Shown in pieces: positions 18,177 through 28,299 of a DNA stretch of 64,000 nucleotides. The first letter of the stretch is position 1, and every line of letters starts with the position of its first letter. The DNA is from Paenibacillus wulumuqiensis (GTDB lineage Bacteria; Bacillota; Bacilli; Paenibacillales; Paenibacillaceae): positions 1 to 64,000 of the forward strand of contig NZ_LAQP01000001.1 in NCBI RefSeq assembly GCF_000971965.1, read 5' to 3'. The notes beneath the pieces are model-generated. The model saw nothing but the letters and a program-made list of their open reading frames with translations, ran no database searches and was not told where the DNA came from. Made by a program: the position numbers and the translations under genes.

Positions 18177-19151
18177 ATGGGCTTTCGCGTGATCAAGACC
18201 GCCATTGCTGCACTGCTGGCTGTAGTAGCAGCCAGTACGCTGGGAATCAGCAGCGCAATGTCGGCAGCACTGCTCGCCATACTGGGAGTGGATGTTACAC
18301 GCAAACGCAGTCTTCAGACGATATCTGCCCGTTTTTTTGCATCACTGATCGGGATGGTTTGTGCGTTTGTATTATTTTCTATTTTCGGATTTGAACACTG
18401 GGTATTTGCGCTGTATATTTTGCTTGCTTTTCCGATCATTACCCGCGCCGGCTTCAGCGGAGGAATCGTCACCAGTTCGGTTATCGTTGTCCATATCTAC
18501 AATGGTGGACTGCTGACTGCACAGGCAATGCTGATTGAGGTGGAGCTTCTGCTGATCGGTCTCGGGTCGGCAGCGATCGTCAATCTAGTGTATATGCCCA
18601 ATCCGTACAAGCGGCTGAATGCCATTCGCAAGGAAGTCAATGATCTGCTGTCCCAGATGTTTGGTCAGATTGCCCGTACACTGCATGAACCTGCCTATGT
18701 ATGGGATGGGGAAGAAGTGATTCAGGCGGCCGCCAAGGTGGAGCAGGGCCATACAGCAGCCAAGCGCGAACTGGAGAACCAGATGCTGCACCCGGATGAG
18801 TCGTGGATTGTATATTTTTATATGCGCAAGCAGCATCTGGATTCCATTCAGAACATGATGCAGCTCGTTGCCCAGGTATACAGCAAGATGCCTCAGGGAG
18901 ATCAGGCCGCCGAGATTTTCGAACAGCTGGCCCAGGATGTAAAAACGCCGTATTACACAGGGAAAACAGAAAAGCTGCTTTTACAATTCGAAGAAGATTT
19001 CCGTAAAACGAGACTGCCGGTTACACGTGAGGAATTCGAAGTGTATTCTGCCATTTTGCAGCTGTGCAGGGAGCTGGAGCAGTATCTCAAAATTTCTAAG
19101 CGGGATAAAGCAAGAAACCCCTTGCTAACTCAGGATAATAAGGTAAAATAA
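18177..19151 (+). CDS. Aromatic acid exporter-like membrane protein (FUSC/DUF939 type)
   Basis: A 324-residue protein. The first ~140 residues carry about four to five membrane segments (AIAALLAVVAASTLGISSAMSAALLAILG, SLIGMVCAFVLFSIFG, LYILLAFPIITRAG, LLLIGLGSAAIVNLVYMP). The C-terminal ~170 residues are soluble and helical, as in the ArAE_1_C domain of YqjA-like proteins in Bacillus. Family members are thought to export small aromatic or organic acids, but no substrate can be read from the sequence. AAGGAGAG precedes the ATG. A terminator follows directly (19168-19207), so it is a single-gene unit. Confidence 0.8.
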   Translation: MGFRVIKTAIAALLAVVAASTLGISSAMSAALLAILGVDVTRKRSLQTISARFFASLIGMVCAFVLFSIFGFEHWVFALYILLAFPIITRAGFSGGIVTSSVIVVHIYNGGLLTAQAMLIEVELLLIGLGSAAIVNLVYMPNPYKRLNAIRKEVNDLLSQMFGQIARTLHEPAYVWDGEEVIQAAAKVEQGHTAAKRELENQMLHPDESWIVYFYMRKQHLDSIQNMMQLVAQVYSKMPQGDQAAEIFEQLAQDVKTPYYTGKTEKLLLQFEEDFRKTRLPVTREEFEVYSAILQLCRELEQYLKISKRDKARNPLLTQDNKVK

Positions 19152-19167
19152 GGATAACGCTATAGGC

Positions 19168-19207
19168 AAAAGCTATCACCTTTATTACATTTGGTGATAG
19201 CTTTTTT
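19168..19207 (+). terminator. Rho-independent terminator
   Basis: AAAAGCTATCACC (19168-19180) pairs perfectly with GGTGATAGCTTTT (19193-19205) and is followed by T residues. Confidence 0.9.
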
Positions 19208-19248
19208 ACTAAAATCTTTCGTCCATTTTGGCAAAAAGATAAATTTTA

Positions 19249-19276
19249 TTGACCTGTGGAAGATTATGAATATAAA
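19249..19276 (+). promoter_or_regulatory. Promoter of the oligopeptide transporter operon
   Basis: TTGACC (19249-19254) and TATAAA (19271-19276) are spaced by 16 nt, about 70 nt ahead of the first gene. Confidence 0.55.
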
Positions 19277-19343
19277 ATGATAACAATCTTATGAGGAATG
19301 TTTACATTGCGTTAAAGTTTGAGGTGAGGGGGCAACCAGAATT

Positions 19344-20375
19344 TTGAATACAGAACCGGTATTGCAAATCAAAGATCTGACGGTGTCTTTCCGCATTAAG
19401 GATGAGTATTATCCTGCTGTCGATCAGCTGGATTTAACCATTAACAAAAACGAGGTTTTGGCTATCGTAGGAGAGTCGGGATGTGGAAAGAGTGCCTTGG
19501 CACTTTCCCTGACACGACTGCATGATAACAAAAATACACGCATTGATGGTGGACTCATTTTTAAGGGGCAGGATCTTAACCAACTGTCGCCTGGACAGAT
19601 GAACAAAATTCGTGGCTCAGAGATCGGGATGATTTTTCAGGATCCGCTGACGGCGCTTAACCCGCTGATGACGATTGGCAGACAGATTGAAGAGAATCTG
19701 GACTATCATACGACTTTATCCAAAAAGGAAAAAACGAAGCGCATTTATGAACTGCTGGAACATGTAAACATTACGAATCCGCAGCGCGTGTATAACCAGT
19801 ATCCACATGAGTTGTCCGGAGGAATGCGGCAGCGTGTCATGATTGCTATCGCGATCGCTTGTCGACCTTCCCTGATTATCGCAGATGAGCCGACGACGGC
19901 GCTCGATGTGACGATTCAATCGCAGATCCTCGATCTGCTCAAGCAGCTGCAGGCAGAGACAGAAGCCGGTATTGTGCTGATTACTCATGATCTGGGCGTT
20001 GTAGCCGAGATGGCTGACCGGGTAGTCGTGATGTATGCGGGAGAGATTGTGGAAGTTGCCAGTGTCATGGATCTGTTCAACAATCCGCTGCATCCGTACA
20101 CCCGATCCCTGCTGGCTTCCATGCCTGGTGCCAATGCCGATCAGGAACAGCTCCATGTTATTCATGGACGTGTACCGTCACTGCAAAATATTCCGCGCGG
20201 TTCCTGCCGGTTCTCGGAACGTATTCCGTGGATTCCGCAGACTGCCCATGTGCAGAACCCTCAGTTGGATGAAGTTGGTCCGGGGCACTGGGTACGCTGC
20301 TCGTGCTATCAGCATTTTCATTTTGAAGATGAGGGAAAGGGGATCGTAATGGATGGCATTGCTGGAGCTAAATAA
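19344..20375 (+). CDS. oppD: Oligopeptide/dipeptide ABC transporter ATPase (OppD/DppD type)
   Basis: A 343-residue cytoplasmic ATPase that, with its partner encoded next, powers peptide uptake. Motifs: [10 protein letters not shown] (Walker A), [12 protein letters not shown] (signature), [13 protein letters not shown] (Walker B) and [15 protein letters not shown] (H-loop). The tail [17 protein letters not shown] region is a shortened version of the cysteine-rich oligopeptide C-terminal domain of OppD. I chose a TTG start at 19344, after GAGGTGAGGGGG; the spacing is long, so the start is less certain than the rest. It overlaps the next gene by 23 nt. First gene of a five-gene operon reading ATPase, ATPase, permease, permease, binding protein. 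Confidence 0.92.
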   Translation: MNTEPVLQIKDLTVSFRIKDEYYPAVDQLDLTINKNEVLAIVGESGCGKSALALSLTRLHDNKNTRIDGGLIFKGQDLNQLSPGQMNKIRGSEIGMIFQDPLTALNPLMTIGRQIEENLDYHTTLSKKEKTKRIYELLEHVNITNPQRVYNQYPHELSGGMRQRVMIAIAIACRPSLIIADEPTTALDVTIQSQILDLLKQLQAETEAGIVLITHDLGVVAEMADRVVVMYAGEIVEVASVMDLFNNPLHPYTRSLLASMPGANADQEQLHVIHGRVPSLQNIPRGSCRFSERIPWIPQTAHVQNPQLDEVGPGHWVRCSCYQHFHFEDEGKGIVMDGIAGAK

Positions 20376-21279
20376 CCTCAAGGTGCATTATCCGATTCGC
20401 GGCGGCTTTTTCCAGCGTGTCGTGGATCATGTCAAAGCGGTAGACGGAGTGTCTATCCAGATCGAACCGGGAACTACATATGGACTGGTCGGTGAATCGG
20501 GATGTGGCAAGACGACTACCGGCCGCGCCATTATCGGCTTAAATAAAATAACGGATGGAACCGTAGCCTTTGACGGGCAGGATCTGACACGGATCGCCCA
20601 CAAAAATCAGCATCCGCTGCGCAGGGATATCCAGATGATTTTCCAGGACCCTTACTCCTCGCTGAACAGCCGGAAACGGGTGATGGATATTATCGCCGAG
20701 CCGCTGCGTAACTTTGAAAAGCTGAGTCCGGATGAGGAACGCCGCCGTGTGCAGAATCTGCTGGATCGAGTCGGTCTCAATCCCGAGGCGGCTTTCAAGT
20801 ATCCGCATGAATTTTCCGGCGGACAGCGGCAGCGGATCGGTATCGCCCGGGCGCTGACGCTCAATCCCAAGCTGATTATTGCGGATGAGCCAGTATCAGC
20901 GCTGGATGTGTCTGTACAGGCACAGGTACTGAACTTTATGAAAGAAATCCAGAAAGAATTCAATCTTACGTATCTGTTCATCAGTCATGATCTGGGCATC
21001 GTCCGTCATATGTGTGATCAGATCGGAATTATGTATCGCGGCCGTCTGGTCGAGCAGGGCAATACGGATGATATTTATGAGAATCCGCAGCATATTTACA
21101 CGAAGCGTCTGATTACGGCGATTCCGAACATTGACCCGGCCCAGCGTCAGGAAAGTGCACGGACCCGGCAGAAAATCATGGTGTCATATCAGCAGGATCT
21201 GAAAGAGCTTATGGATGCGGAGGGCAAACCGCTGGCTTTGAAAACGATTAGCCCATCCCATCAGGTAGCACTACCGTAA
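20353..21279 (+). CDS. oppF: Oligopeptide/dipeptide ABC transporter ATPase (OppF/DppF type)
   Basis: A 308-residue ATPase, the second nucleotide-binding subunit of the peptide importer. Visible are GESGCGKTTTGRAI (Walker A), the OppF-like IQMIFQDPYSSLNSRKR block, FSGGQRQRIGIARAL (signature), LIIADEPVSALDVSVQAQ (Walker B) and ISHDLGIVRHMCDQI. The ATG at 20353 lies 23 nt inside the upstream gene, preceded by GAGGGAAAGGGG, so translation is coupled. The C-terminus is shorter than in some OppF proteins. Confidence 0.92.
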   Translation: MALLELNNLKVHYPIRGGFFQRVVDHVKAVDGVSIQIEPGTTYGLVGESGCGKTTTGRAIIGLNKITDGTVAFDGQDLTRIAHKNQHPLRRDIQMIFQDPYSSLNSRKRVMDIIAEPLRNFEKLSPDEERRRVQNLLDRVGLNPEAAFKYPHEFSGGQRQRIGIARALTLNPKLIIADEPVSALDVSVQAQVLNFMKEIQKEFNLTYLFISHDLGIVRHMCDQIGIMYRGRLVEQGNTDDIYENPQHIYTKRLITAIPNIDPAQRQESARTRQKIMVSYQQDLKELMDAEGKPLALKTISPSHQVALP

Positions 21280-21298
21280 AGTAAGGGGGATAACTATT

Positions 21299-22267
21299 AT
21301 GTGGAAATTCACGCTTCGCCGTATCCTGATCATGATTCCCCAGCTGTTCATACTCAGTGTACTGATCTTTTTTGTAGCCAAAGCGATGCCGGGCGATGCT
21401 CTTAGCGGAGCGATCGAAGCCAACCCGAAAGTCAGCGCACAGGTGCTGGAAGAGCAGCGCGAGAGACTGGGACTCAATGATCCGGCCTGGGTGCAGTATG
21501 GACGCTGGCTGGGCAATCTGGTCCAGGGTGACCTTGGTAAATCCTATGTACATAAGGTTGGTGTAACTGATCTTATCGGAAGCAGACTGGCCAATACGTT
21601 TTATCTTGGTGTAGCCATATTGATTCTTACCTATGTAATCTCGATTCCATTAGGAATTCTGAGCGGCAGGTATCAGAACAGCCTGCTGGACAAGACGATC
21701 ACCGGCTATACGTATCTAAGCTTTGCGACTCCGATATTTATTTTCTCCTTATTGATGCTGTTCGTATTTGGCTTCCGATTGGGATGGTTCCCAACGAGCG
21801 GAAGTGTGGATGTAGGCGTGCAGCCGGGCACATGGTCGTATTATGTAAATAAATTCTACCATCTGATCCTGCCGGCATGTGCAGGTGCACTGGTAAGTAC
21901 TACAGCGACGATCCAGTATCTGCGTAACGAAGTAATTGATACCCGTCTTAAGGATTTTGTAAAAACAGCCCGTTCCAAAGGAGTGCCGGAATCCAAAGTG
22001 TATTCCCGTCATATCCTGCGTAACTCGCTGCTGCCGATTGCAGCCTTTCTCGGCTATGATCTAACGGCTGTACTGGCAGGCAATCTGTTTATCGAATCCA
22101 TTTTCGGTTATCCGGGACTCGGACAGCTGTTCCTGCAATCCATTACCCAACGCGATTTCTCCGTCGTAACAGCGCTGGTTATGTTATCCGGTCTGCTTGC
22201 GTTAATAGGTACTCTGTTATCTGATCTTATTCTAAGCTGGGTTGATCCGCGTATTCGAATGGGTTAA
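21299..22267 (+). CDS. oppB: Oligopeptide/dipeptide ABC transporter permease (OppB/DppB type)
   Basis: A 322-residue inner-membrane permease with about six membrane segments, beginning FTLRRILIMIPQLFILSVLIFFVAKAMPGD, the usual OppB/DppB start including the MPGD turn. The EAA-type coupling loop reads VKTARSKGVPESKVYSRHILRNSLLPI. It forms the membrane channel with the permease encoded next. AAGGGGGATAA precedes the ATG at 21299. Confidence 0.93.
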   Translation: MWKFTLRRILIMIPQLFILSVLIFFVAKAMPGDALSGAIEANPKVSAQVLEEQRERLGLNDPAWVQYGRWLGNLVQGDLGKSYVHKVGVTDLIGSRLANTFYLGVAILILTYVISIPLGILSGRYQNSLLDKTITGYTYLSFATPIFIFSLLMLFVFGFRLGWFPTSGSVDVGVQPGTWSYYVNKFYHLILPACAGALVSTTATIQYLRNEVIDTRLKDFVKTARSKGVPESKVYSRHILRNSLLPIAAFLGYDLTAVLAGNLFIESIFGYPGLGQLFLQSITQRDFSVVTALVMLSGLLALIGTLLSDLILSWVDPRIRMG

Positions 22268-22339
22268 AGCACGCAAGGCAGTAACCGCAGACATTTTAAC
22301 CATTCAATATATGAATAAGAACGGAGGAAGGTACACATT

Positions 22340-23245
22340 ATGGGAATGCGTGTAGAGACTGTTGCACCTATTGAAACGATTCAGAAATCGCCTTCAAACT
22401 GGTCTATTCTGGGCCGTGAGCTGCTTAAAGACAAGCTGGCGATCAGCTCGCTCATCTTTCTGATTTTATTCCTGATCGGGATTTATGGTTCCATTACAGT
22501 TATTAACCAGGATGAAGTAACTACTATTGATCTGATGGCGATTCAGGCTGCTCCAAGTGCAGATCACTGGCTCGGTACCGATGATGCGGGCCGTGATATT
22601 TTCGGACAACTGGTGATCGGAGCACGGAACTCCTTTACGATTGGATTCATGATTACGATTTTGTCCGCAGCGATTGGACTGACCATTGGTCTGATTGCAG
22701 GCTTTTTCGGTGGAGTGGTTGATAATATTATTATGCGTTTTATCGACTTTATTCTTGTGCTTCCTTTCCTGATGTTGGTCATCGTATTTGTTACCATTAT
22801 TCCCAAGTATGGGGTATGGGAATTTATCGCTATTATGACCGCATTTCTCTGGGTCGGCAAAGCAAGGCTAATCCGGGCCAAAGTGTTGGCAGAGCGGGAA
22901 CTGGACTATGTTCAGGCTTCCAAGACACTGGGTACGCCGAACTGGAAGATCATTACATTCGGCATACTGCCTAACCTCAGTTCTATCGTTATTGTTAATC
23001 TTACTCTGAATCTGGCCGGTAATATCGGGATTGAGACAGGGTTGTCTTATCTGGGATTTGGTCTGCCTGATGGAACACCGAGTCTGGGTACGCTGGTGAG
23101 CAGCGCGACCAATCCGATCGTATTGGAGCAGTACTGGTGGAACTGGTTACCGGCATCGCTGCTGATTTTAATTTTGATTTTGGCGATCAACTTTATTGGA
23201 CAGGCACTTAAACGTGCATCCGACGCCAAACAGCGATTGGGATAA
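22340..23245 (+). CDS. oppC: Oligopeptide/dipeptide ABC transporter permease (OppC/DppC type)
   Basis: A 301-residue permease. A cytoplasmic N-terminus is followed by a membrane segment (LAISSLIFLILFLIGIYGSI), the OppC-type exported loop with HWLGTDDAGRDIFGQLVIGARNS, and the coupling loop VLAERELDYVQASKTLGTPNWKIITFGILPN. GGAGGAAGG precedes the ATG. It lies 72 nt after the OppB-type gene and 36 nt before the binding-protein gene, in one operon. Confidence 0.93.
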   Translation: MGMRVETVAPIETIQKSPSNWSILGRELLKDKLAISSLIFLILFLIGIYGSITVINQDEVTTIDLMAIQAAPSADHWLGTDDAGRDIFGQLVIGARNSFTIGFMITILSAAIGLTIGLIAGFFGGVVDNIIMRFIDFILVLPFLMLVIVFVTIIPKYGVWEFIAIMTAFLWVGKARLIRAKVLAERELDYVQASKTLGTPNWKIITFGILPNLSSIVIVNLTLNLAGNIGIETGLSYLGFGLPDGTPSLGTLVSSATNPIVLEQYWWNWLPASLLILILILAINFIGQALKRASDAKQRLG

Positions 23246-23281
23246 TAAATTAGAGCTGTATATCAAAAAGGAGGAAGGTTT

Positions 23282-25081
23282 ATGTGGGGAAGTAAAAAGA
23301 AAAAATCACTATCCATTTTGTTCATGTCTCTCGTTCTGGTATTGTCTGCGTGCAACAGCGGAAGCAATTCGGCTGCCGAAAAAACAGATGCACCAAAAAC
23401 GAATGAAAGTGTCAAGGAAACAGGCAAGTTTGCGAGCAAAACGTCGAACAATGAAGCAGCGATTCAGGGCGGCATTCTGAATTATGGGCTGGCTTCGGAT
23501 ACTCCTTTTGAAGGCATCTTGAATCCGGTATTCTATGAAGGTAATCCGGATGCCAATGTTATGCAGTTCTTTTATCCTTCCCTTTTTGCAATTGACAAGA
23601 ACTTCGATATCACGGATGGCGGTGGAGCCAACATCAAACTGTCCAACGAAAATAAAACGGTTACCGTTACGATCAATGACAAGCTGAACTGGACAGATGG
23701 TAATCCGGTTACAGCAGAAGACTATGCTTTTGCTTTTGAAGTCATTGGCAATAAAGATTACGAAGGCGTTCGTTATGATGCATTGATGATGAATATCGTC
23801 GGTATGGAAGATTATCATGCCGGTAAAGCCAAAACAATTTCAGGCATTAAAATCCTGAATGACAAAGAGGTACAGATCGACTTTATTACAGCTACTCCAT
23901 CCGTGAAATCCGGTCTGTGGAGCTATCCACTGGAGAAAAAAGTATTTGGAGATATGGCTATTGCTGATATGTCCGCCTCCGATCCTGTTCGTAAAAAACC
24001 GGTTGGTTATGGACCGTTCAAAATCAAGTCCATGGTTACAGGTGAGTCGGTGGAGTTCGAAGCCAACAAGGATTACTTCCTCGGTGCACCAAAACTTGAC
24101 GGTGTACATCTGAAAGTCGTTAACCCTAACGTACTGATCGAATCTCTCAAAAAAGGCGATGTGGACTATGTCGATGGCTTCCCTGTCAGCCTTTATGATG
24201 AGAAAACCAACCCTACCAATATTCAATTCCTGGGTCGTCAGGAATTGGCCTATAGCTATATCGGATTCAAACTGGGTAAGTATGACAAAGCCAAAGGCGA
24301 AAGCGTAATGGACCCGAATGCCAAAATGGCAAACAAATCCCTGCGTCAGGCTATGGGATATGCAATGAATAACGCTCAGGTAGGTACGCAGCTGTACAAA
24401 GGATTGCGTACACCGGCTACCTCACTGATCATTCCTGCTTTTGCCAACTACTATGATTCCAGTCTGGCAGGTTACACGTACAACCCGGAAAAAGCAAAAC
24501 AACTGCTCGATGCAGCGGGTTATGTGGACAAAGACGGTGATGGACTGCGTGAAGATCCTAAAGGCCAACCGCTGGTGATCAACTATGCAGCGATGAGCGG
24601 AGATGTTGTATCCGAACCGCTGGCCAAATTCTACATGCAAAACTGGAAAGATGTAGGTCTGAACGTACAACTGGTTAATGGTCGCCTGCAAGAGTTTAAC
24701 TCCTTCTACGATAATATCAAAGCGGATAGCCCAGATATCGATGTGTTTGGCGCAGCATGGGGTACAGGCAGCGATATCGATCCATCGGGTCTATATGGTC
24801 GTGAAGCAGCATTCAACTATTCCCGTTTCACAAGTGAAGATGCGGATAAGTTCCTCAAAGAAGGAACTTCACCGGAAGCATTTGATATGGAGTTCCGCAA
24901 AAATGCCTACAAACAATGGCAGCAGCTGATGTTTGAAGAAGCTCCGGTTATTCCGACACTGTACCGCTATGAACTGCAGGCAGTGAACAAGCGTGTCAAA
25001 AACCTGGATATTTCGTATGATGCAGGTTACGATACACTTGCCAAAGTTGAATTGACAGCGGACAAACCAGTAACACAGTAA
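23282..25081 (+). CDS. oppA: Oligopeptide-binding lipoprotein (OppA/AppA type)
   Basis: A 599-residue extracellular solute-binding lipoprotein. The start MWGSKKKKSLSILFMSLVLV plus LSAC shows a lipobox with the acylated cysteine at residue 24, followed by a Ser/Asn/Lys-rich tether. The mature part has the SBP_bac_5 pattern: LNWTDGNPVTAEDYAFAF, KKPVGYGPFKIKSM, and the C-terminal APVIPTLYRYELQAVNKRVKN. It captures peptides outside the membrane and passes them to the permeases. AAGGAGGAAGG lies before the ATG. Placing the binding-protein gene last in the operon resembles the lactococcal/app-type order. Confidence 0.93.
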   Translation: MWGSKKKKSLSILFMSLVLVLSACNSGSNSAAEKTDAPKTNESVKETGKFASKTSNNEAAIQGGILNYGLASDTPFEGILNPVFYEGNPDANVMQFFYPSLFAIDKNFDITDGGGANIKLSNENKTVTVTINDKLNWTDGNPVTAEDYAFAFEVIGNKDYEGVRYDALMMNIVGMEDYHAGKAKTISGIKILNDKEVQIDFITATPSVKSGLWSYPLEKKVFGDMAIADMSASDPVRKKPVGYGPFKIKSMVTGESVEFEANKDYFLGAPKLDGVHLKVVNPNVLIESLKKGDVDYVDGFPVSLYDEKTNPTNIQFLGRQELAYSYIGFKLGKYDKAKGESVMDPNAKMANKSLRQAMGYAMNNAQVGTQLYKGLRTPATSLIIPAFANYYDSSLAGYTYNPEKAKQLLDAAGYVDKDGDGLREDPKGQPLVINYAAMSGDVVSEPLAKFYMQNWKDVGLNVQLVNGRLQEFNSFYDNIKADSPDIDVFGAAWGTGSDIDPSGLYGREAAFNYSRFTSEDADKFLKEGTSPEAFDMEFRKNAYKQWQQLMFEEAPVIPTLYRYELQAVNKRVKNLDISYDAGYDTLAKVELTADKPVTQ

Positions 25082-25406
25082 TCTATTATTTTCATGGATC
25101 AATGAATCGTATAAAATATACTGTATCCGGAGAGGATCGGAAGCCCCAGGCTTACCGGTCCTTTCTGTTATGTTCTGCGATGTAGTGGGATGCTGTTCAA
25201 TGAACCCGGGAAGCGTAGAACTTTTTGGGTTCTTTCGTTATAATAGATAGACGAACACGCATTTGCATAGGCTGTGCAGCAGGGTGCTGGCGCAGATTCA
25301 CTATTTTAATAGTAGAAAAATGTTTAAACAATAATAAATAAGTGCAGTATGGGAGCGAACAGGCTTCATACAGGCACAGGAATACAGGTTGGTTTGGAGG
25401 GGCATA
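25082..25406 (+). other. Gap between the peptide transporter and mutS
   Basis: It holds a terminator-like hairpin at 25134-25165 and the ribosome site of mutS. I see no gene. Confidence 0.5.
25134..25165 (+). terminator. Terminator-like hairpin after the transporter operon
   Basis: GGATCGG (25134-25140) pairs, with one G-U, to CCGGTCC (25155-25161), followed by TTTCTGTT. Moderate strength. Confidence 0.5.
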
Positions 25407-28244
25407 ATGAGTCAATATACACCAATGATGCAGCAGTATCTGCAGATCAAGGAGCAGGCCCGGGACGCTTTTTTATTTTTCCGTCTGGGCGATTTTTATG
25501 AACTGTTTTTTGATGATGCCGTGCTGGCTGCCAAGGAACTGGAAATTACGCTGACAGGCAAAAATGCCGGTGTGCCGGAACGTGTCCCGATGTGCGGAGT
25601 GCCTTATCATTCAGCGGAGAACTATATCCACCGATTGATTGAAAAAGGCTACAAAGTCGCCATTTGTGAGCAGGTGGAAGATCCGGCGACAGCCAAAGGC
25701 ATCGTGAAACGGGAAATTATCCGTGTGGTTACGCCGGGTACGATGATGGAGAGCAAGGCGCTCAGCGACAAAGCCAACAATTATATGGTCTGTGTGACCG
25801 AACAGGATGGCAAAATGGCGCTGGCTGCCTGTGATCTGTCTACCGGTGAACTGCATGTCACCTCGGCATTGTCTTCGCAGGAATGGCTGCGTGACGAGCT
25901 GGGACTATATGAGCCGTCCGAGATTATCGGCCGGATTGAACTGATTGACGATGTATACAAGCAGGCGTCACAGATGGGCCGTAAGGTGCTGTATACAGAG
26001 TGGGACAAATCCCGCGAAGAACTGGCAAGGCGCCAGTTTGGCGAAGCGGTCTGGGCGAGACTGGATGAGGAGCGGCAGGCCTGTATTGCGCTGCTGTTTG
26101 CCTATCTGAGCGAGACGCAGAAGCGTTCACTCGGCCAGCTGACCCATATTAACGCTTATGAACCGGAAAATTATATGATTCTCGATCCATTCACTCGCCG
26201 TAATCTGGAGCTAGTGGAGACCGTACGTGAGCGTTCACGCAAAGGCACCTTGTTATGGCTGCTGGATCGCACAGAGACACCGATGGGTGGACGTCTGCTG
26301 CGCCGCTGGATTGACAAGCCGCTGCTGTCTCGCCGTCTGGTGGAAGAACGCCTGGAAGCGGTGGACAAGCTGCATCAGGGCTTTATTTTGCGTGAGGATC
26401 TGAGAGGGCAGCTCAAGGGCATCTATGATCTGGAGCGTCTCGTTGGCCGAATGGCATTTGGTACCGCCAATGGACGTGATATGCTTGCGCTGCGGGACTC
26501 CCTGCTGCGTATTCCGGATCTGCGCCAGCTGTGTGCCGATTCGCCTTCATCCACTTTGCAGAGCGTCGCCCAGCAGATGGATGCCTGCCATGATCTGGCG
26601 GAAGCGATCGGTTCGGCGATTGTCGATGATCCGCCGATTTCGGTGCGTGATGGAGGATTGATTCGTCAGGGATATCATGAACATCTGGACGAACTGCGTG
26701 AAGCCAGTGTGAACGGCAAGCAGTGGATCGCCGAACTGGAAGCTGCTGAACGTCAGGCGACAGGCATCAAGTCGCTCAAAATAGGCTACAACAAAGTATT
26801 CGGCTATTATATTGAAATTACCCGTTCCAATCTGAACACCCTGCCGGAAGGGCGGTATGAGCGCAAGCAGACGCTGGCAAATGCCGAGCGGTTTGTTACA
26901 CCGGAACTGAAGGAAAAAGAAGCACTGATCCTGGAAGCCCAGGAGAAGATGGTTGATATCGAGTATGAGCTGTTCACCGATCTGCGTACCCGTGTATCGA
27001 ATGAGGTGGCCCGTCTCAAGCTGTTGGCCGAGAAAGTGGCTGAGATTGATGTGTATCAATCCTTTGCAACCGTCAGTGCCGAGCGTTCATTTGTCAAACC
27101 GGTATTGACCGACCGGTATGATCTGGTAATCCAGGATGGACGTCATCCGGTCGTGGAAGCAGTTATGGATCATGCCAGCTTTATTTCCAACAGTACGAAT
27201 ATTACGGAAGAAGAAGCCAATATCGTATTGATTACCGGTCCGAATATGGCTGGTAAAAGTACCTATATGCGTCAGGTGGCGCTGCTGTCCATCATGGCGC
27301 AGATTGGCTGTTTTGTGCCTGCACGCCAGGCGGAGATTCCGATGATTGACCGGATTTTCACCCGGATCGGAGCAGCGGATGATCTGATTGGTGGCCAGAG
27401 TACCTTTATGGTAGAGATGGCAGATATTCAGGTAATGACCGAACGGGCGACCCGGCGCAGTCTGATCATTATTGATGAGCTGGGACGGGGAACATCGACC
27501 AGTGAAGGGATGGCAATCGCCCAGGCTGTGATCGAGTATGTCCATCACGAGATTGGCTGTAAAGCGCTCGTATCTACCCACTTCCATGAACTGGCTCATC
27601 TGGAGGAGACGCTGGAACATTTGCGCAACTTCTCCATGGCGGTCAAGGAAAGCGGGGACAAAGTGCATTTCCTGCGCAAGCTCGTACCCGGCGCGGCTGG
27701 CAGCAGTTACGGGATCTATTGTGCACAGCTGGCGGGCCTGCCTGGCAGCATTATCGACCGTGCCAATCTGCTGCTTGACCGGATGGAACAGGCAGCGACA
27801 AGCACCGTGGTGGCTCAGGATGAAGCTGTCGATTATGCTGTGACAGCAGGAGGCAGCTCCTCAGAGCGTACGCAGTCTGTATTATCTGCAGAGGATGCGC
27901 CTGTTGCGGGAAACAGCGATTCGGTGAAAGAGCAGGCACATGGCTACGTGTACGAAGAACGCCAGTCAGCAGAGGATGAAGCGATCCCGGTGCTGGCGAC
28001 AGGCGGATTCCCGTCTGAGCCAGCAGACAGCGATGCGTCCAGAAGCCGGAAAGGTGCTGTACAGCAGGATATTGTACAGCTGTCGATTTTTGAGGAAGAT
28101 GAAGTTCCTCAGCCGGTGAAAGTAAAAGAAGATCCGGTCGCCAAACAGATCGTCAGCCAGATCCAGAGTGCTGATTTGATGAATATGACACCACTGCAGG
28201 CGATGCAGCTGCTGAATGAACTGAAAATGAAAACGATGCGTTAA
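25407..28244 (+). CDS. mutS: DNA mismatch repair ATPase MutS
   Basis: The protein has about 945 residues and recognises base mispairs, then recruits MutL. I chose the ATG at 25407, preceded by GGAGGGG; the in-frame start 18 nt upstream would place that site inside the gene. Seen motifs: the mismatch-reading loop FFRLGDFYELFFDDA near residue 30, GPNMAGKSTYMRQ (Walker A), IIDELGRGTSTSEG (Walker B), and VSTHFHELAHLE. Length exceeds the ~860 residues of most MutS proteins because a Glu/Ser/Ala-rich stretch of about 100 residues follows the ATPase domain before the C-terminal helix-turn-helix tail (VAKQIVSQIQSADLMNMTPLQAMQLL). It is 55 nt upstream of mutL and likely cotranscribed. Confidence 0.97.
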   Translation: MSQYTPMMQQYLQIKEQARDAFLFFRLGDFYELFFDDAVLAAKELEITLTGKNAGVPERVPMCGVPYHSAENYIHRLIEKGYKVAICEQVEDPATAKGIVKREIIRVVTPGTMMESKALSDKANNYMVCVTEQDGKMALAACDLSTGELHVTSALSSQEWLRDELGLYEPSEIIGRIELIDDVYKQASQMGRKVLYTEWDKSREELARRQFGEAVWARLDEERQACIALLFAYLSETQKRSLGQLTHINAYEPENYMILDPFTRRNLELVETVRERSRKGTLLWLLDRTETPMGGRLLRRWIDKPLLSRRLVEERLEAVDKLHQGFILREDLRGQLKGIYDLERLVGRMAFGTANGRDMLALRDSLLRIPDLRQLCADSPSSTLQSVAQQMDACHDLAEAIGSAIVDDPPISVRDGGLIRQGYHEHLDELREASVNGKQWIAELEAAERQATGIKSLKIGYNKVFGYYIEITRSNLNTLPEGRYERKQTLANAERFVTPELKEKEALILEAQEKMVDIEYELFTDLRTRVSNEVARLKLLAEKVAEIDVYQSFATVSAERSFVKPVLTDRYDLVIQDGRHPVVEAVMDHASFISNSTNITEEEANIVLITGPNMAGKSTYMRQVALLSIMAQIGCFVPARQAEIPMIDRIFTRIGAADDLIGGQSTFMVEMADIQVMTERATRRSLIIIDELGRGTSTSEGMAIAQAVIEYVHHEIGCKALVSTHFHELAHLEETLEHLRNFSMAVKESGDKVHFLRKLVPGAAGSSYGIYCAQLAGLPGSIIDRANLLLDRMEQAATSTVVAQDEAVDYAVTAGGSSSERTQSVLSAEDAPVAGNSDSVKEQAHGYVYEERQSAEDEAIPVLATGGFPSEPADSDASRSRKGAVQQDIVQLSIFEEDEVPQPVKVKEDPVAKQIVSQIQSADLMNMTPLQAMQLLNELKMKTMR

Positions 28245-28299
28245 TTCGTATCGACCAATAAAGCAACTAAAATTCAAATAACCGGAGGGAGGAGAATCC